Shown one piece after another: positions 56,821 through 64,000 of a DNA stretch of 64,000 nucleotides. The notes beneath the pieces were generated by a model, which worked only from the letters and a program-made list of their open reading frames with translations, ran no database searches and was not told the DNA's origin. This stretch comes from Caenicola sp034331105 (GTDB lineage Bacteria > Synergistota > Synergistia > Synergistales > Synergistaceae): assembly GCA_034331105.1 (NCBI GenBank), contig JAXQGB010000009.1:41730-105729 (forward strand), written 5' to 3'. Each line of letters starts with the position of its first letter. Within the stretch, counting starts at the first letter, position 1. The translations under genes were made by a program, and so were the position numbers.

Positions 56821-58173
56821 CTACAAAATCCCTTCTTTTTTCATTTCTTTTAATGCATCTTCTATTATGCATAGAGCTTCGTATATTTCTTCTTTTGTAT
56901 GCTGTAGGCAGGTGCAGTGGTGTAATCCATTTGATGAAGTTACATATAAACCTTTACACAAGAGCTTTTTTGAAAATATTTCGTACTTTGATCTGTCTGC
57001 ATACTCAGCATATTCTCTTACATCATTTATTGACTCTTTTTCAGTAAAGTAGTATTGAAACATTGGTCCAAATCCCTGAACAATAATCGGGACTCCCAGT
57101 TCTCTAATTATTTTTTTCGATTCACAGATCAGAAGTTCTCCTAAATCATTAATATGACGGTATCCTTCGCAGTTATTTTTTGTCATTTCTGTCATGTTGA
57201 CATAAGTGACCTCCATTGGAAGCCTGGCTGAATTAAATGTGCCATAACTTAAAGCTCTTCCCCACTGCATATCCTGCATAATTTCTTCTTTGCCAGCGAC
57301 AGCTGAAACAGGAAGACCTGCTCCAAGGGCTTTGCCAAACGTTGAAATGTCCGGATTTAGACCAACCATTTCTTGATAAGAACCCTTCCCATACCTAAAA
57401 CCTGTTACTACTTCATCAAGAATAAATAGAATGTCATTTTCTTTAGCTATCCTTTGCAATTCTTGTAAGTATCCGTTTTGGGGCGTAATTACACCTACAT
57501 TAGCCATTATTGGTTCTGTTATTATTGCTGCTATTTCGTGTTTGTGTCGTTTTACTGTCTTTTCAAGAACCTCAACATTATTCCAAGGGCATATGATCAG
57601 GTTCTGAATGTGTTCCAACGGAATACCGGATCCTTCTACAATTTTCACAGGATCCATTTTTGTACCTAAAGAATCAATGGGACGCACATGACAGTTTGCC
57701 AAAAGACCATCGTACCAGCCATGATATTGGCCTTCAAATTTCAATATTTTTTTCTTCCCAGTAAAAGCTCTCGCTAAACGGACTGCCATCATTACTGCTT
57801 CTGTACCTGTATTTCCAAAACGCACCTTGTCTGCATTAGGAATCATTTCGAGAAATTTTTCCCCGTTTTTAACTTCAATCTCAGTACAAGCTGCAAAATG
57901 AGATCCACCTGCAATTGCTTTAGTCACTGCATCTACTATGCGAGGATGTCCATGTCCCATAATATTTGCACTAAAACCAAGCATAAGGTCAATGTAAATA
58001 TTATCGTCTGCATCACAAACTTTTCCACCTTTACCATTTTTAATGTATATCGGATACGGTTTACATGCAGCAATCCCTCTTGATGGTGAATTTGCACCTT
58101 CGACAAAAACCTTAACAGCCCTGTCAAAAAGTTGCTTAGATTTTATTGTTCTTTTCTCAAATTCCTGATTCAT
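56821..58173 (-). CDS. Class III aminotransferase, glutamate-1-semialdehyde-aminomutase-like
   Basis: 450 residues. The PLP lysine is in STFGKALGAGLPVSA, with ILDEVVTGFRYGKG carrying the Asp that holds the pyridine nitrogen, and GTEAVMMAVRLARAFTGK. Family resembles HemL, but its catabolic context makes haem synthesis unlikely. ATG at 58173 with GGAGGT 6 bases upstream. In an operon with the amidohydrolase. Confidence 0.88.
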   Translation of the reverse strand: MNQEFEKRTIKSKQLFDRAVKVFVEGANSPSRGIAACKPYPIYIKNGKGGKVCDADDNIYIDLMLGFSANIMGHGHPRIVDAVTKAIAGGSHFAACTEIEVKNGEKFLEMIPNADKVRFGNTGTEAVMMAVRLARAFTGKKKILKFEGQYHGWYDGLLANCHVRPIDSLGTKMDPVKIVEGSGIPLEHIQNLIICPWNNVEVLEKTVKRHKHEIAAIITEPIMANVGVITPQNGYLQELQRIAKENDILFILDEVVTGFRYGKGSYQEMVGLNPDISTFGKALGAGLPVSAVAGKEEIMQDMQWGRALSYGTFNSARLPMEVTYVNMTEMTKNNCEGYRHINDLGELLICESKKIIRELGVPIIVQGFGPMFQYYFTEKESINDVREYAEYADRSKYEIFSKKLLCKGLYVTSSNGLHHCTCLQHTKEEIYEALCIIEDALKEMKKEGIL

Positions 58174-58226
58174 TTTTCTACCTCCAATTTTCAACCATTG
58201 TTTATTCAGTTGAAGTATGTTATCAC

Positions 58227-58251
58227 TAACGGTGCACGTAGTGCACCGTTA
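58227..58251. promoter_or_regulatory. Perfect operator-like palindrome
   Basis: TAACGGTGCAC gta GTGCACCGTTA, 11-bp arms and a 3-base centre, 54 bases before the aminotransferase start. There is no T run, so an operator is more likely than a terminator. No second copy was found in the window. Confidence 0.6.
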
Positions 58252-58437
58252 ATACAATGCTTTTATATGCTGTAATTAGTCCCTGTTTTCTTTTTCCCAG
58301 CTATTGTATTTCCTCTCTTTAGGGAGTAGTTCTACTGAACAACAACACGCCCTGCGGTAAAATCTGTAAGGTAATTGTGGCATTAGAAAAAAGTATAACC
58401 CTGCTTAGTGAAATCTTACTTTGGTTTCTTTTTTATA

Positions 58438-59175
58438 TCAGATAATTGTATCGATTACTTTTGCCCATCCATTCTCTGTCGTAGCAAGAAAATCCGTAAC
58501 AGAATATCCGCCGCCTAATACAGTTAGCGGTTCAAAGTCTCCTATTGGGTCATTAATTGAACTGTTAAGTTTAACTTTAACATCAGCAAGTTGATTAGAT
58601 AGAGTTTTACAAGTAGAAGAGTTGTCTCTAGATGTTATTCTCTGTGAAAAAATCCCAGGTCCATCTGGTTTAGGAATCGTCAGAATGTTGAGGTGTGGGA
58701 AAACAGTATGAAGTTTTGGGACACTGTTTATAGGTTTAGTGAGATCAAGTTCAATGTCTATTAGCTTTACATTATTTCTTATAGCAGTACCCCGAACAAA
58801 ATTTCCCTCTTTTTTTAAAGTAATATTTGCATATTTTTTAGGATATCCCCAATATCTTCCGGTTTCTATCGCAACATCATTGTCTTCCCATTCATACATA
58901 TAATATCCACCATATTGGCTTTTGTACTGTACTGTAAAAATAATACCTGCATCCATGTAAGGCAGCTCAGGGCTTTCTAAAAAATCAGTTACATAAATCA
59001 TACAAAGGTCGTTTACATATTGAAAGGGCGTAGGTTTTAAATGTTCAAGAAGAGACCTCTTTTCAATTTTGCAGATAGCGTAAACAGTTTTACTGTTTTT
59101 ACAGTGGTAAGGCAATACTGGATCAGGAACTAAAGGAGATTGAACTGGCATATTATTACCATGTTTCACTTCCAT
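58438..59175 (-). CDS. Acetoacetate-decarboxylase-family protein (first)
   Basis: 245 residues. RYWGYPKKYANITL carries the Lys-Lys pair that forms the Schiff base in acetoacetate decarboxylase. Further stretch INDPIGDFEPLTVLGGGYSV. Likely a decarboxylase, aldolase or dehydratase acting on a beta-keto acid. AGAAGGA 8 bases before the ATG. 57 bases after the XRE-cupin gene; a second family member lies at 60865. Confidence 0.82.
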   Translation of the reverse strand: MEVKHGNNMPVQSPLVPDPVLPYHCKNSKTVYAICKIEKRSLLEHLKPTPFQYVNDLCMIYVTDFLESPELPYMDAGIIFTVQYKSQYGGYYMYEWEDNDVAIETGRYWGYPKKYANITLKKEGNFVRGTAIRNNVKLIDIELDLTKPINSVPKLHTVFPHLNILTIPKPDGPGIFSQRITSRDNSSTCKTLSNQLADVKVKLNSSINDPIGDFEPLTVLGGGYSVTDFLATTENGWAKVIDTII

Positions 59176-59232
59176 GAAAATCATCCTTCTTTCAATTAAC
59201 GTTTTTATGTATGTACAAATATATGCTAGTAA

Positions 59233-59787
59233 TTAAATAGACGGTTCAATATAAGGTGGCGTGCAAAATCCTAAAATTTCTGTCACTTTGTCAGTTGGAT
59301 TTGATAGTCTAAAAGGTCTTGTGCAATCATAGTAAACACTATCCCCTTCATTTAGTTCGTAAATTTGACCTTCATAATCGAATTCAAGAGTGCCTTTCAA
59401 AACTACAATACATTCTTCTCCGACATGAGCCATATAAAAACCTTCAGGATCTCTGTAATTAGGAGCTAATTTCATAATAACTGCTTCCATTTTTTTGTTG
59501 TTTAAATTATTCTGCAATAGCTCATAAATTAATGGCGAACCAACTCTGCCAATTTTTTTCCTTTCAACTTTCTTTACAATTATTTCATCTATTGGATCCG
59601 TGTCAAAAAAATAAACAGGTAATACTTTATAGTAAGATGCCAACCGCCTTAAGATCGAAATTGATGGCTCAATTTTCCCTGTTTCTATTTGGCTTAAATA
59701 ACCAGCTGAAATATTAATAGCAGCTGCAACTTCTTTTAATGTTTTCCCATGCGACTTTCTTAGCTGATTTATCCTATTACTTAGCAA
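59233..59787 (-). CDS. XRE-family regulator with cupin domain
   Basis: 184 residues. Helix-turn-helix at 10-58 (KTLKEVAAAINISAGYLSQI), cupin at about 110-180 (MAHVGEECIVVLKGTLEF, LNEGDSVYYD). Such regulators sense a small metabolite and often control catabolic or polyamine genes. TTG start at 59787 with AGGAG 8 bases upstream. Divergent from the SDR gene; likely regulator of both arms of the block. Confidence 0.9.
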   Translation of the reverse strand: MLSNRINQLRKSHGKTLKEVAAAINISAGYLSQIETGKIEPSISILRRLASYYKVLPVYFFDTDPIDEIIVKKVERKKIGRVGSPLIYELLQNNLNNKKMEAVIMKLAPNYRDPEGFYMAHVGEECIVVLKGTLEFDYEGQIYELNEGDSVYYDCTRPFRLSNPTDKVTEILGFCTPPYIEPSI

Positions 59788-59956
59788 TTTTAATCGCTCC
59801 TATTATTAAATACTTAGTATTTTTAAGGGAAAAGTTAGCATCCCCTTCTCTATCACGGCAATCGTTCTCATAAAAATGTAAATTAAGACCGGTCCAGTTG
59901 CCTATGTAAAGGCTTTTTTACTATTCTCTTTTGAATTTTAACCCTAAACAAATTTC

Positions 59957-59985
59957 TTGACAATGGCAAAATTTAGCTATATAAA
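59957..59985 (+). promoter_or_regulatory. Promoter for the SDR-ADC-symporter genes
   Basis: TTGACA (59957-59962), 17-base spacer, TATAAA (59980-59985), about 75 bases before the SDR start. Confidence 0.72.
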
Positions 59986-60060
59986 TATATTAATGTATTT
60001 TAAATTTTAGTATATATAAAATATTTATTATGTGTAAAATTTTACTGTGGGGTGACAGCC

Positions 60061-60822
60061 ATGCTAACAGGTAAGAAATGCTTTGTAACTGGCGGTGCAG
60101 GTGCGATTGGTATTGCTATTACAAAAGAATTTGCTGACCAAGGTGCCTTGGTTGTTTCTGCTGATGTTGAATTTTGTGATGATCCTTCGATAAATAGAAA
60201 AAACATAGAACCTAATAAAAGTAATATTATTAAGTGTTATTTAGATGTTACCAATGCAAATGCTGTTCAAGCTTCGATCCATAAATATTGGGAAATTTTA
60301 GAAGGAATTGATGCGCTTGTTAATTGTGCTGGAATTCTAAGATCTAAAAAATTTGATGAATTATCAGAAGATGAATGGAAGCAAACAATTGATATTAATC
60401 TTACTGGTACTTACAATACCTCTCACTTTGTTTACCAGAAAATGAAGCAGCACAAAGGGGGCGTGATTATAAATATAGCCTCTGATGCTGGAGAGATAGG
60501 TTCAACTATGTCTTCTGCTGATTACGCAGTATCGAAGGCGGGGGTCATATGTTTAGCTAAATGTATTGCGCGAGAAGGGGCAAGGTGGAACATAAGAGCA
60601 AATAGCATAGCTCCGGGTTTTATAGATACTGATTTATTAAAAAAATTTAAAGACGATTGGGGAGAGGAAATGATGAACGACATCGTCTCCCAATATGTTC
60701 CGTTAAAAAGAAAAGGTTTGCCGGTTGAAGTAGCTAAATTAGCTGTTTTCATGGCCTCAGATAACGCTTCATATATAACAGGTGCGACATATGATATTAA
60801 CGGTGGTTTATGTATGAACTAA
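60061..60822 (+). CDS. Short-chain dehydrogenase/reductase
   Basis: 253 residues. Cofactor loop VTGGAGAIGIAITKEF, NCAGIL, catalytic NIASDAG (Ser) and YAVSK (Tyr, Lys), C-terminal YDINGGLCMN. Asp in SADVE suggests NAD preference. ATG at 60061 with GGGGTGA 5 bases upstream. First gene of an operon with the second ADC-family protein. Confidence 0.9.
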   Translation: MLTGKKCFVTGGAGAIGIAITKEFADQGALVVSADVEFCDDPSINRKNIEPNKSNIIKCYLDVTNANAVQASIHKYWEILEGIDALVNCAGILRSKKFDELSEDEWKQTIDINLTGTYNTSHFVYQKMKQHKGGVIINIASDAGEIGSTMSSADYAVSKAGVICLAKCIAREGARWNIRANSIAPGFIDTDLLKKFKDDWGEEMMNDIVSQYVPLKRKGLPVEVAKLAVFMASDNASYITGATYDINGGLCMN

Positions 60823-60864
60823 AACTTACATAAAAACTAAAACAAAGAAAGGGAGTATTTTGAT

Positions 60865-61581
60865 ATGTTTTATGGAAGAAGCATGACAATGCCTGACGCA
60901 TCACCTCTTTACGATCAGATACCTATTAATTATAAGGGGTATCGACAGATTAATGTATTTTATAAAGCTGATCCTGAGGGAATAAGGAAATCACTTCCCC
61001 CAGCATTTACACCGGTAGGAAACGTTATTCAGGCATTTTGCATGAATAACATAGAAGTTGATGGCTTGGATCCATATATGGAAGGAGGGTTAGTTATTCC
61101 GTGTTCATTTGAAGGTCTCAATGGTGCACACGTTGTTTATGAATACGTAACAAGTGATGATTCTTTAACAGCGGGAAGAGAAATTTGGGGATATCCCAAA
61201 AAACTTGTATCAATGACTTTCGAAGAAAATGAAAATGTTATATCTAGCACAATTACACGGAGGGGAACTACGCTAATTTCGATCGACTTTCAAAAAGACA
61301 AACAAGTTAATGATTTTGAACGTCCAAACATGCAGCCAAGATTACAGCTAAAGAGATTTGTGCGTGCGGATGGACAGGGTTATGACATGGACTATGTGGT
61401 TATGAATCAATTATCAGGTGCCAAGCTACATGAAAGAGTTCTAGGTAAAGCGAATTTAGTCATTAACGGAAGCGACAAAGACCCGATAGGTTGTTTAAAA
61501 CCTATTGAAATTGTTGGAGCAGAATTTGTTGTTGCTGATTTTGTATTGGGTTTTGCAAAGGTTCTAAAGGAAAAATATTAA
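60865..61581 (+). CDS. Acetoacetate-decarboxylase-family protein (second)
   Basis: 238 residues, with GREIWGYPKKLVSM carrying the Lys-Lys pair, and IGCLKPIEIVGAEFVVADFV. Closer to classical acetoacetate decarboxylase around the active site than the first copy. Follows the SDR by 42 bases, suggesting successive steps: oxidation of a hydroxy acid to a beta-keto acid, then decarboxylation (inference). Confidence 0.85.
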   Translation: MFYGRSMTMPDASPLYDQIPINYKGYRQINVFYKADPEGIRKSLPPAFTPVGNVIQAFCMNNIEVDGLDPYMEGGLVIPCSFEGLNGAHVVYEYVTSDDSLTAGREIWGYPKKLVSMTFEENENVISSTITRRGTTLISIDFQKDKQVNDFERPNMQPRLQLKRFVRADGQGYDMDYVVMNQLSGAKLHERVLGKANLVINGSDKDPIGCLKPIEIVGAEFVVADFVLGFAKVLKEKY

Positions 61582-61584
61582 AAA

Positions 61585-61626
61585 TATTGTTGTATGGCTG
61601 GTTTATAAACCAGCCATACAACAATA
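61585..61626. repeat. Perfect 42-bp palindrome between ADC and symporter genes
   Basis: TATTGTTGTATGGCTGGTTT-A and its exact inverse with no spacer, starting 3 bases after the ADC stop. It can form a 19-bp hairpin in RNA. It lacks a T run on the plus strand, so it is more likely a processing or stabilising hairpin than an efficient terminator. Confidence 0.8.
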
Positions 61627-61645
61627 AAAGAAGGGTGGAAGTAAT

Positions 61646-61795
61646 ATGGAAAATAGTCAAGGCACACCTTTAATTGTCACCTTTATGTTTATAATATTCC
61701 CTTTGGTAGCTTTTTTTGGAATGGCTCTGCGCTCGCACTTAGCACTCAAGAAATTAAATTCAGATGGCAATTTAAATAAGAGGGGGGAATCATAA
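61646..61795 (+). CDS. Small membrane protein (49 aa), symporter companion
   Basis: ATG at 61646 with AAGGGTGG upstream. One helix (residues about 8-28, PLIVTFMFIIFPLVAFFGMA), then a basic hydrophilic tail LRSHLALKKLNSDGN. Its TAA overlaps the symporter ATG (TAATG). Same position and topology as the 31-residue protein before the SSS gene at 19278, though the sequences are unrelated by eye. Confidence 0.75.
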   Translation: MENSQGTPLIVTFMFIIFPLVAFFGMALRSHLALKKLNSDGNLNKRGES

Positions 61796-63264
61796 TGAAC
61801 CTCACGATATTAGTTGCGATAATATACTTGCTCTCGATATTTATTGTTGGCATAGTTTCCTCAAAGTTCTTTTCAAAGTCAGAAGAGGGATTCTATTTAG
61901 CTGATAGGGGCTTTGGAGCAATAGCTACAGCCATTAGTGCCGGCGCTACTGATACAAGTGGTTGGATTTTCATCGGTGCTGTTGGATTTTCTTATGCTTA
62001 TGGGATATCTACTATGTGGATGTGTGTAGGTTACACAGTAGGGTATTTTATAAACTATATTTTTCTTGCGCCCCCTCTTAGACGCTACACTAGACGAACT
62101 GGAGTTATGTCTATCCCACATTTTTTTGAAGTTAGGTATCCAGAATACGGCAAACTGTTGCGCACCTTATCTTCAATTATGATAGTGATTTTCTTTATAA
62201 TATATACTGGTGCTCAGCTAACAAGTGCAGGTAAAGCTTTTAATGCTATCATTGGTTGGAACTACCAAACAGCTATTTTAGTAGCAGCTTTCTTTGGAAC
62301 TTTTTATGCTTTCTTTGGAGGATACAAAGCGGTTGTTTGGACAGATGTTCTTCAAGGTTGCATTATGATGATTGTTTTATGGGTTTTCCCAGTAATGCTA
62401 ATTATTCAACTAGGTGGTTGGGGATCCTTTTGGAATCAGGTTGCTGCAATAGACCCAATATTGGTTTCTGCTACCGGCGGTATTAAAGGCTATGCGGGCT
62501 TTGCTTTTGCATTTGGTCTTTTTGCTGGAGGGTTAGCTGAACCAGGACAGCCACAAATACTTGCAAGATTTATATCTGCCAAGGATGATAAAACAATTAT
62601 TTCTTCAGCAGTTATAGCTGTTTTTTGGGTTCTGACTGTCATGGGTGGCTCAAGTATGATAGGAATTATTTGTAGAGTTTTACAGCCTGGACTTTCTGAC
62701 CCTGAATATGCTTTTCCTACACTAGTTAAAGCAATTATGCATCCGGTAATTGCAGGAGTTGTTCTTGCTGCAATATTTGCTGCGATACTTTCTACTGTAG
62801 ACTCCTTAATAATGGTTGTAGCTCAGACTGTCCATCTTGATATACTCCAAGGTGTAATGGGCAAGGATCTTAAGGATAAAGGAGTACTTTGGGTTGGCCG
62901 TGCTACAATCCTATTTGTAGGTGTTGCAGGAACTTTAATAGCAATAAGCGATATCAGGATGGTTTTTTGGTTTGTTTTATACTCATGGGCAGTTATGGGC
63001 GCAGCCTTTGGACCGCCTATTATCCTTGGGCTATATTGGAAAAGAGTTACGGCTCAAGGAGCCTTAGCCGGTATAATTACAGGGGCTGTTGTAACGGTAG
63101 TTTGGTACAATGTTCCGATGCTTAAGGATTTTGTTTACGAACTAGTGCCTGCTCTTGCAGCTTCAATAGCTATGACTGTAATAGTAAGCCTAATGACCAA
63201 GGAACCGGCATATTCTCAAAAACAAATTGATTTGGCTCAGTCTGTTAAAGAAATTACAAATTAG
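61795..63264 (+). CDS. Sodium:solute symporter, PutP (sodium/proline)-type
   Basis: 489 residues, thirteen hydrophobic segments. AISAGATDTSGWIFIGAVG and LAAIFAAILSTVDSLIMVVA are the sodium- and substrate-binding regions of PutP-like carriers. Its substrate is probably the compound degraded by the surrounding genes rather than proline itself (inference). Ends with a terminator. Confidence 0.9.
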   Translation: MNLTILVAIIYLLSIFIVGIVSSKFFSKSEEGFYLADRGFGAIATAISAGATDTSGWIFIGAVGFSYAYGISTMWMCVGYTVGYFINYIFLAPPLRRYTRRTGVMSIPHFFEVRYPEYGKLLRTLSSIMIVIFFIIYTGAQLTSAGKAFNAIIGWNYQTAILVAAFFGTFYAFFGGYKAVVWTDVLQGCIMMIVLWVFPVMLIIQLGGWGSFWNQVAAIDPILVSATGGIKGYAGFAFAFGLFAGGLAEPGQPQILARFISAKDDKTIISSAVIAVFWVLTVMGGSSMIGIICRVLQPGLSDPEYAFPTLVKAIMHPVIAGVVLAAIFAAILSTVDSLIMVVAQTVHLDILQGVMGKDLKDKGVLWVGRATILFVGVAGTLIAISDIRMVFWFVLYSWAVMGAAFGPPIILGLYWKRVTAQGALAGIITGAVVTVVWYNVPMLKDFVYELVPALAASIAMTVIVSLMTKEPAYSQKQIDLAQSVKEITN

Positions 63265-63326
63265 TGAAGTTAGTAAAGTTTTCAGATTCAATTTATATAT
63301 AATAATACAAGCTTGAAGTTTATTAT

Positions 63327-63382
63327 GTATGCGAGCCGAGGAAGAATCTAATGATATCTTCCAAAGCTCGTATACTTTTTTT
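63327..63382 (+). terminator. Intrinsic terminator after the symporter gene
   Basis: GTATGCGAGC ... GCTCGTATAC outer stem (one G-U) with inner GGAAGA/TCTTCC helix, followed by seven T. Confidence 0.85.
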
Positions 63383-63428
63383 GCTCTTAGATTGTCAAAT
63401 CAAGTAGAACAGTTGCAGCTTCCGCAAT

Positions 63429-63476
63429 TCACCCTTGAAAGGGTGCGGTAGTTTCGGCACCTTCTTGCTTTTTTAT
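63429..63476 (+). terminator. Alternative hairpins with T run, no recognised gene
   Basis: CACCCTT/AAGGGTG and AAGGGTGC/GCACCTT share the middle strand, and the second is followed by CTTGC and six T. The arrangement resembles an attenuator, but no leader peptide or downstream plus-strand gene is visible. Confidence 0.35.
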
Positions 63477-63545
63477 TCAGCAGCTTCACATGATGTGAAA
63501 AATTATGCTTATCTTTCGGATCCTTTAAAAATCCGGGGAAAGGAT

Positions 63546-63594
63546 AAAAATATCTCGAACCACTTTAAAGGCCATCCCAGTTGGAGATATTTTT
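63546..63594. terminator. Inverted repeat, probable bidirectional terminator
   Basis: AAAAATATCTCGAAC and GTTGGAGATATTTTT (one mismatch) around a 19-base loop; A and T rich on both sides. Confidence 0.4.
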
Positions 63595-63825
63595 CGAATG
63601 TCGGATCTGATGTAATTTTCCTCTTGGCACAATAACAAGCATAACCTGAAAATATGACTATGCCTGTTATCTATAGTGGAAGAATTTAAATGGTTTGGAG
63701 CTCAAAGCAGCACGAATCTGATATTTAAATGCCTCTTTTTGAACCTGTAAGAGGTTAATCAAAAAATTTAGGATAGTCCCTTCTATCTTGCTTTAACTGA
63801 GCAGTTCGAGCATAGAACCTATTTT

Positions 63826-63912
63826 TTATATGCAAGTATGCCCGCCGTCAACGGTTACATCAGAACCGGTAGTATAGCTGCTGGCATCACTAGCCAGTAA
63901 AGGGGGCCCCCA
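63826..63912 (-). pseudogene. Remnant C-terminus of a short-chain dehydrogenase
   Basis: Minus strand encodes LLASDASSYTTGSDVTVDGG then HTCI and TAA, the standard SDR C-terminal end, but an in-frame stop precedes it by seven codons and no start exists. So only the last 28 residues or so of an SDR survive here. Confidence 0.7.
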
Positions 63913-64000
63913 TTATTTCCACGAGAGCAGTTCATAAAAATAACTGGGATCTGTTTCATTGATTTTATGTTCAATTACCCCGTCGATTATGTAGCCGATG
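63913..64000 (-). CDS. Unidentified partial ORF at the window edge
   Basis: Last 28 codons of a frame entering from the right: contains GYIIDGVIEHKINETDPS and ends ELLSWK, TAA. Not recognised. It is too short to judge; its stop sits at the junction with the SDR remnant. Confidence 0.35.
   Translation of the reverse strand, partial: IGYIIDGVIEHKINETDPSYFYELLSWK

Overview
The window looks like chromosomal DNA of an anaerobic, amino-acid-fermenting diderm bacterium, most probably a member of the Synergistota (inference). The signs are a ferredoxin-linked 2-oxoacid oxidoreductase, serine dehydratase, threonine dehydrogenase with 2-amino-3-ketobutyrate CoA ligase, a FadL-type outer-membrane protein, many sodium-coupled amino-acid carriers, and YvrJ/DUF1659/DUF2922 small proteins. 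There are no rRNA or tRNA genes and no CRISPR array that I could see.

Layout. 1-3 kb: a four-subunit 2-oxoacid:ferredoxin oxidoreductase operon (minus strand) behind a leader peptide with six consecutive Ile codons and an intrinsic terminator. 3.1-9.6 kb: DEAD-box helicase, homoserine dehydrogenase, AGCS symporter and a membrane diguanylate cyclase. 10-18 kb: a MATE-MarR-VOC operon, two coupled MATE genes with a nitroreductase, and an acyl-ACP thioesterase coupled to a CofE-like ligase. 18.9-20.8 kb: a Tyr-rich leader peptide with terminator, a 31-residue membrane protein and a sodium:solute symporter. 21-37 kb: aminotransferase, PEP carboxykinase, FadL, Rrf2 and YeiH, serine dehydratase, an IIC-like carrier, a ferredoxin-domain protein, tdh-kbl and an antiporter. 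37-46 kb: c-di-GMP and two-component signalling genes around a lone trpB, which has its own Trp-Trp leader peptide and attenuator. 47.4-49.1 kb: an unusual cluster of sigma factor, M15 peptidase, YvrJ, DUF2922 and DUF1659.

From 49.2 kb on, the DNA is visibly more A+T-rich. It holds a TRAP transporter, a proline-racemase-family enzyme lacking its second cysteine and a GntR regulator, bounded by a truncated second copy of DUF1659. A second A+T-rich catabolic block (55-63.3 kb) has an amidohydrolase, a class III aminotransferase, two acetoacetate-decarboxylase-family proteins, an XRE-cupin regulator, an SDR and a PutP-type symporter with a 49-residue companion. Both blocks look acquired.

Two themes stand out. 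First, three classic leader-peptide attenuators (Ile, Tyr, Trp) predict the amino acid linked to each downstream gene, including a tyrosine-regulated, probably tyrosine-importing, symporter and an isoleucine-regulated ferredoxin oxidoreductase. Second, intergenic space in the G+C-richer part is built from several families of structured repeats: a ~128-bp palindromic element with fixed arms and co-varying stems that repeatedly overlaps host stop codons, hairpin modules joined by GAATTTGC or GTGAAGC connectors, 11-bp-period arrays and 78/79-bp tandem repeats. Their function is unknown.
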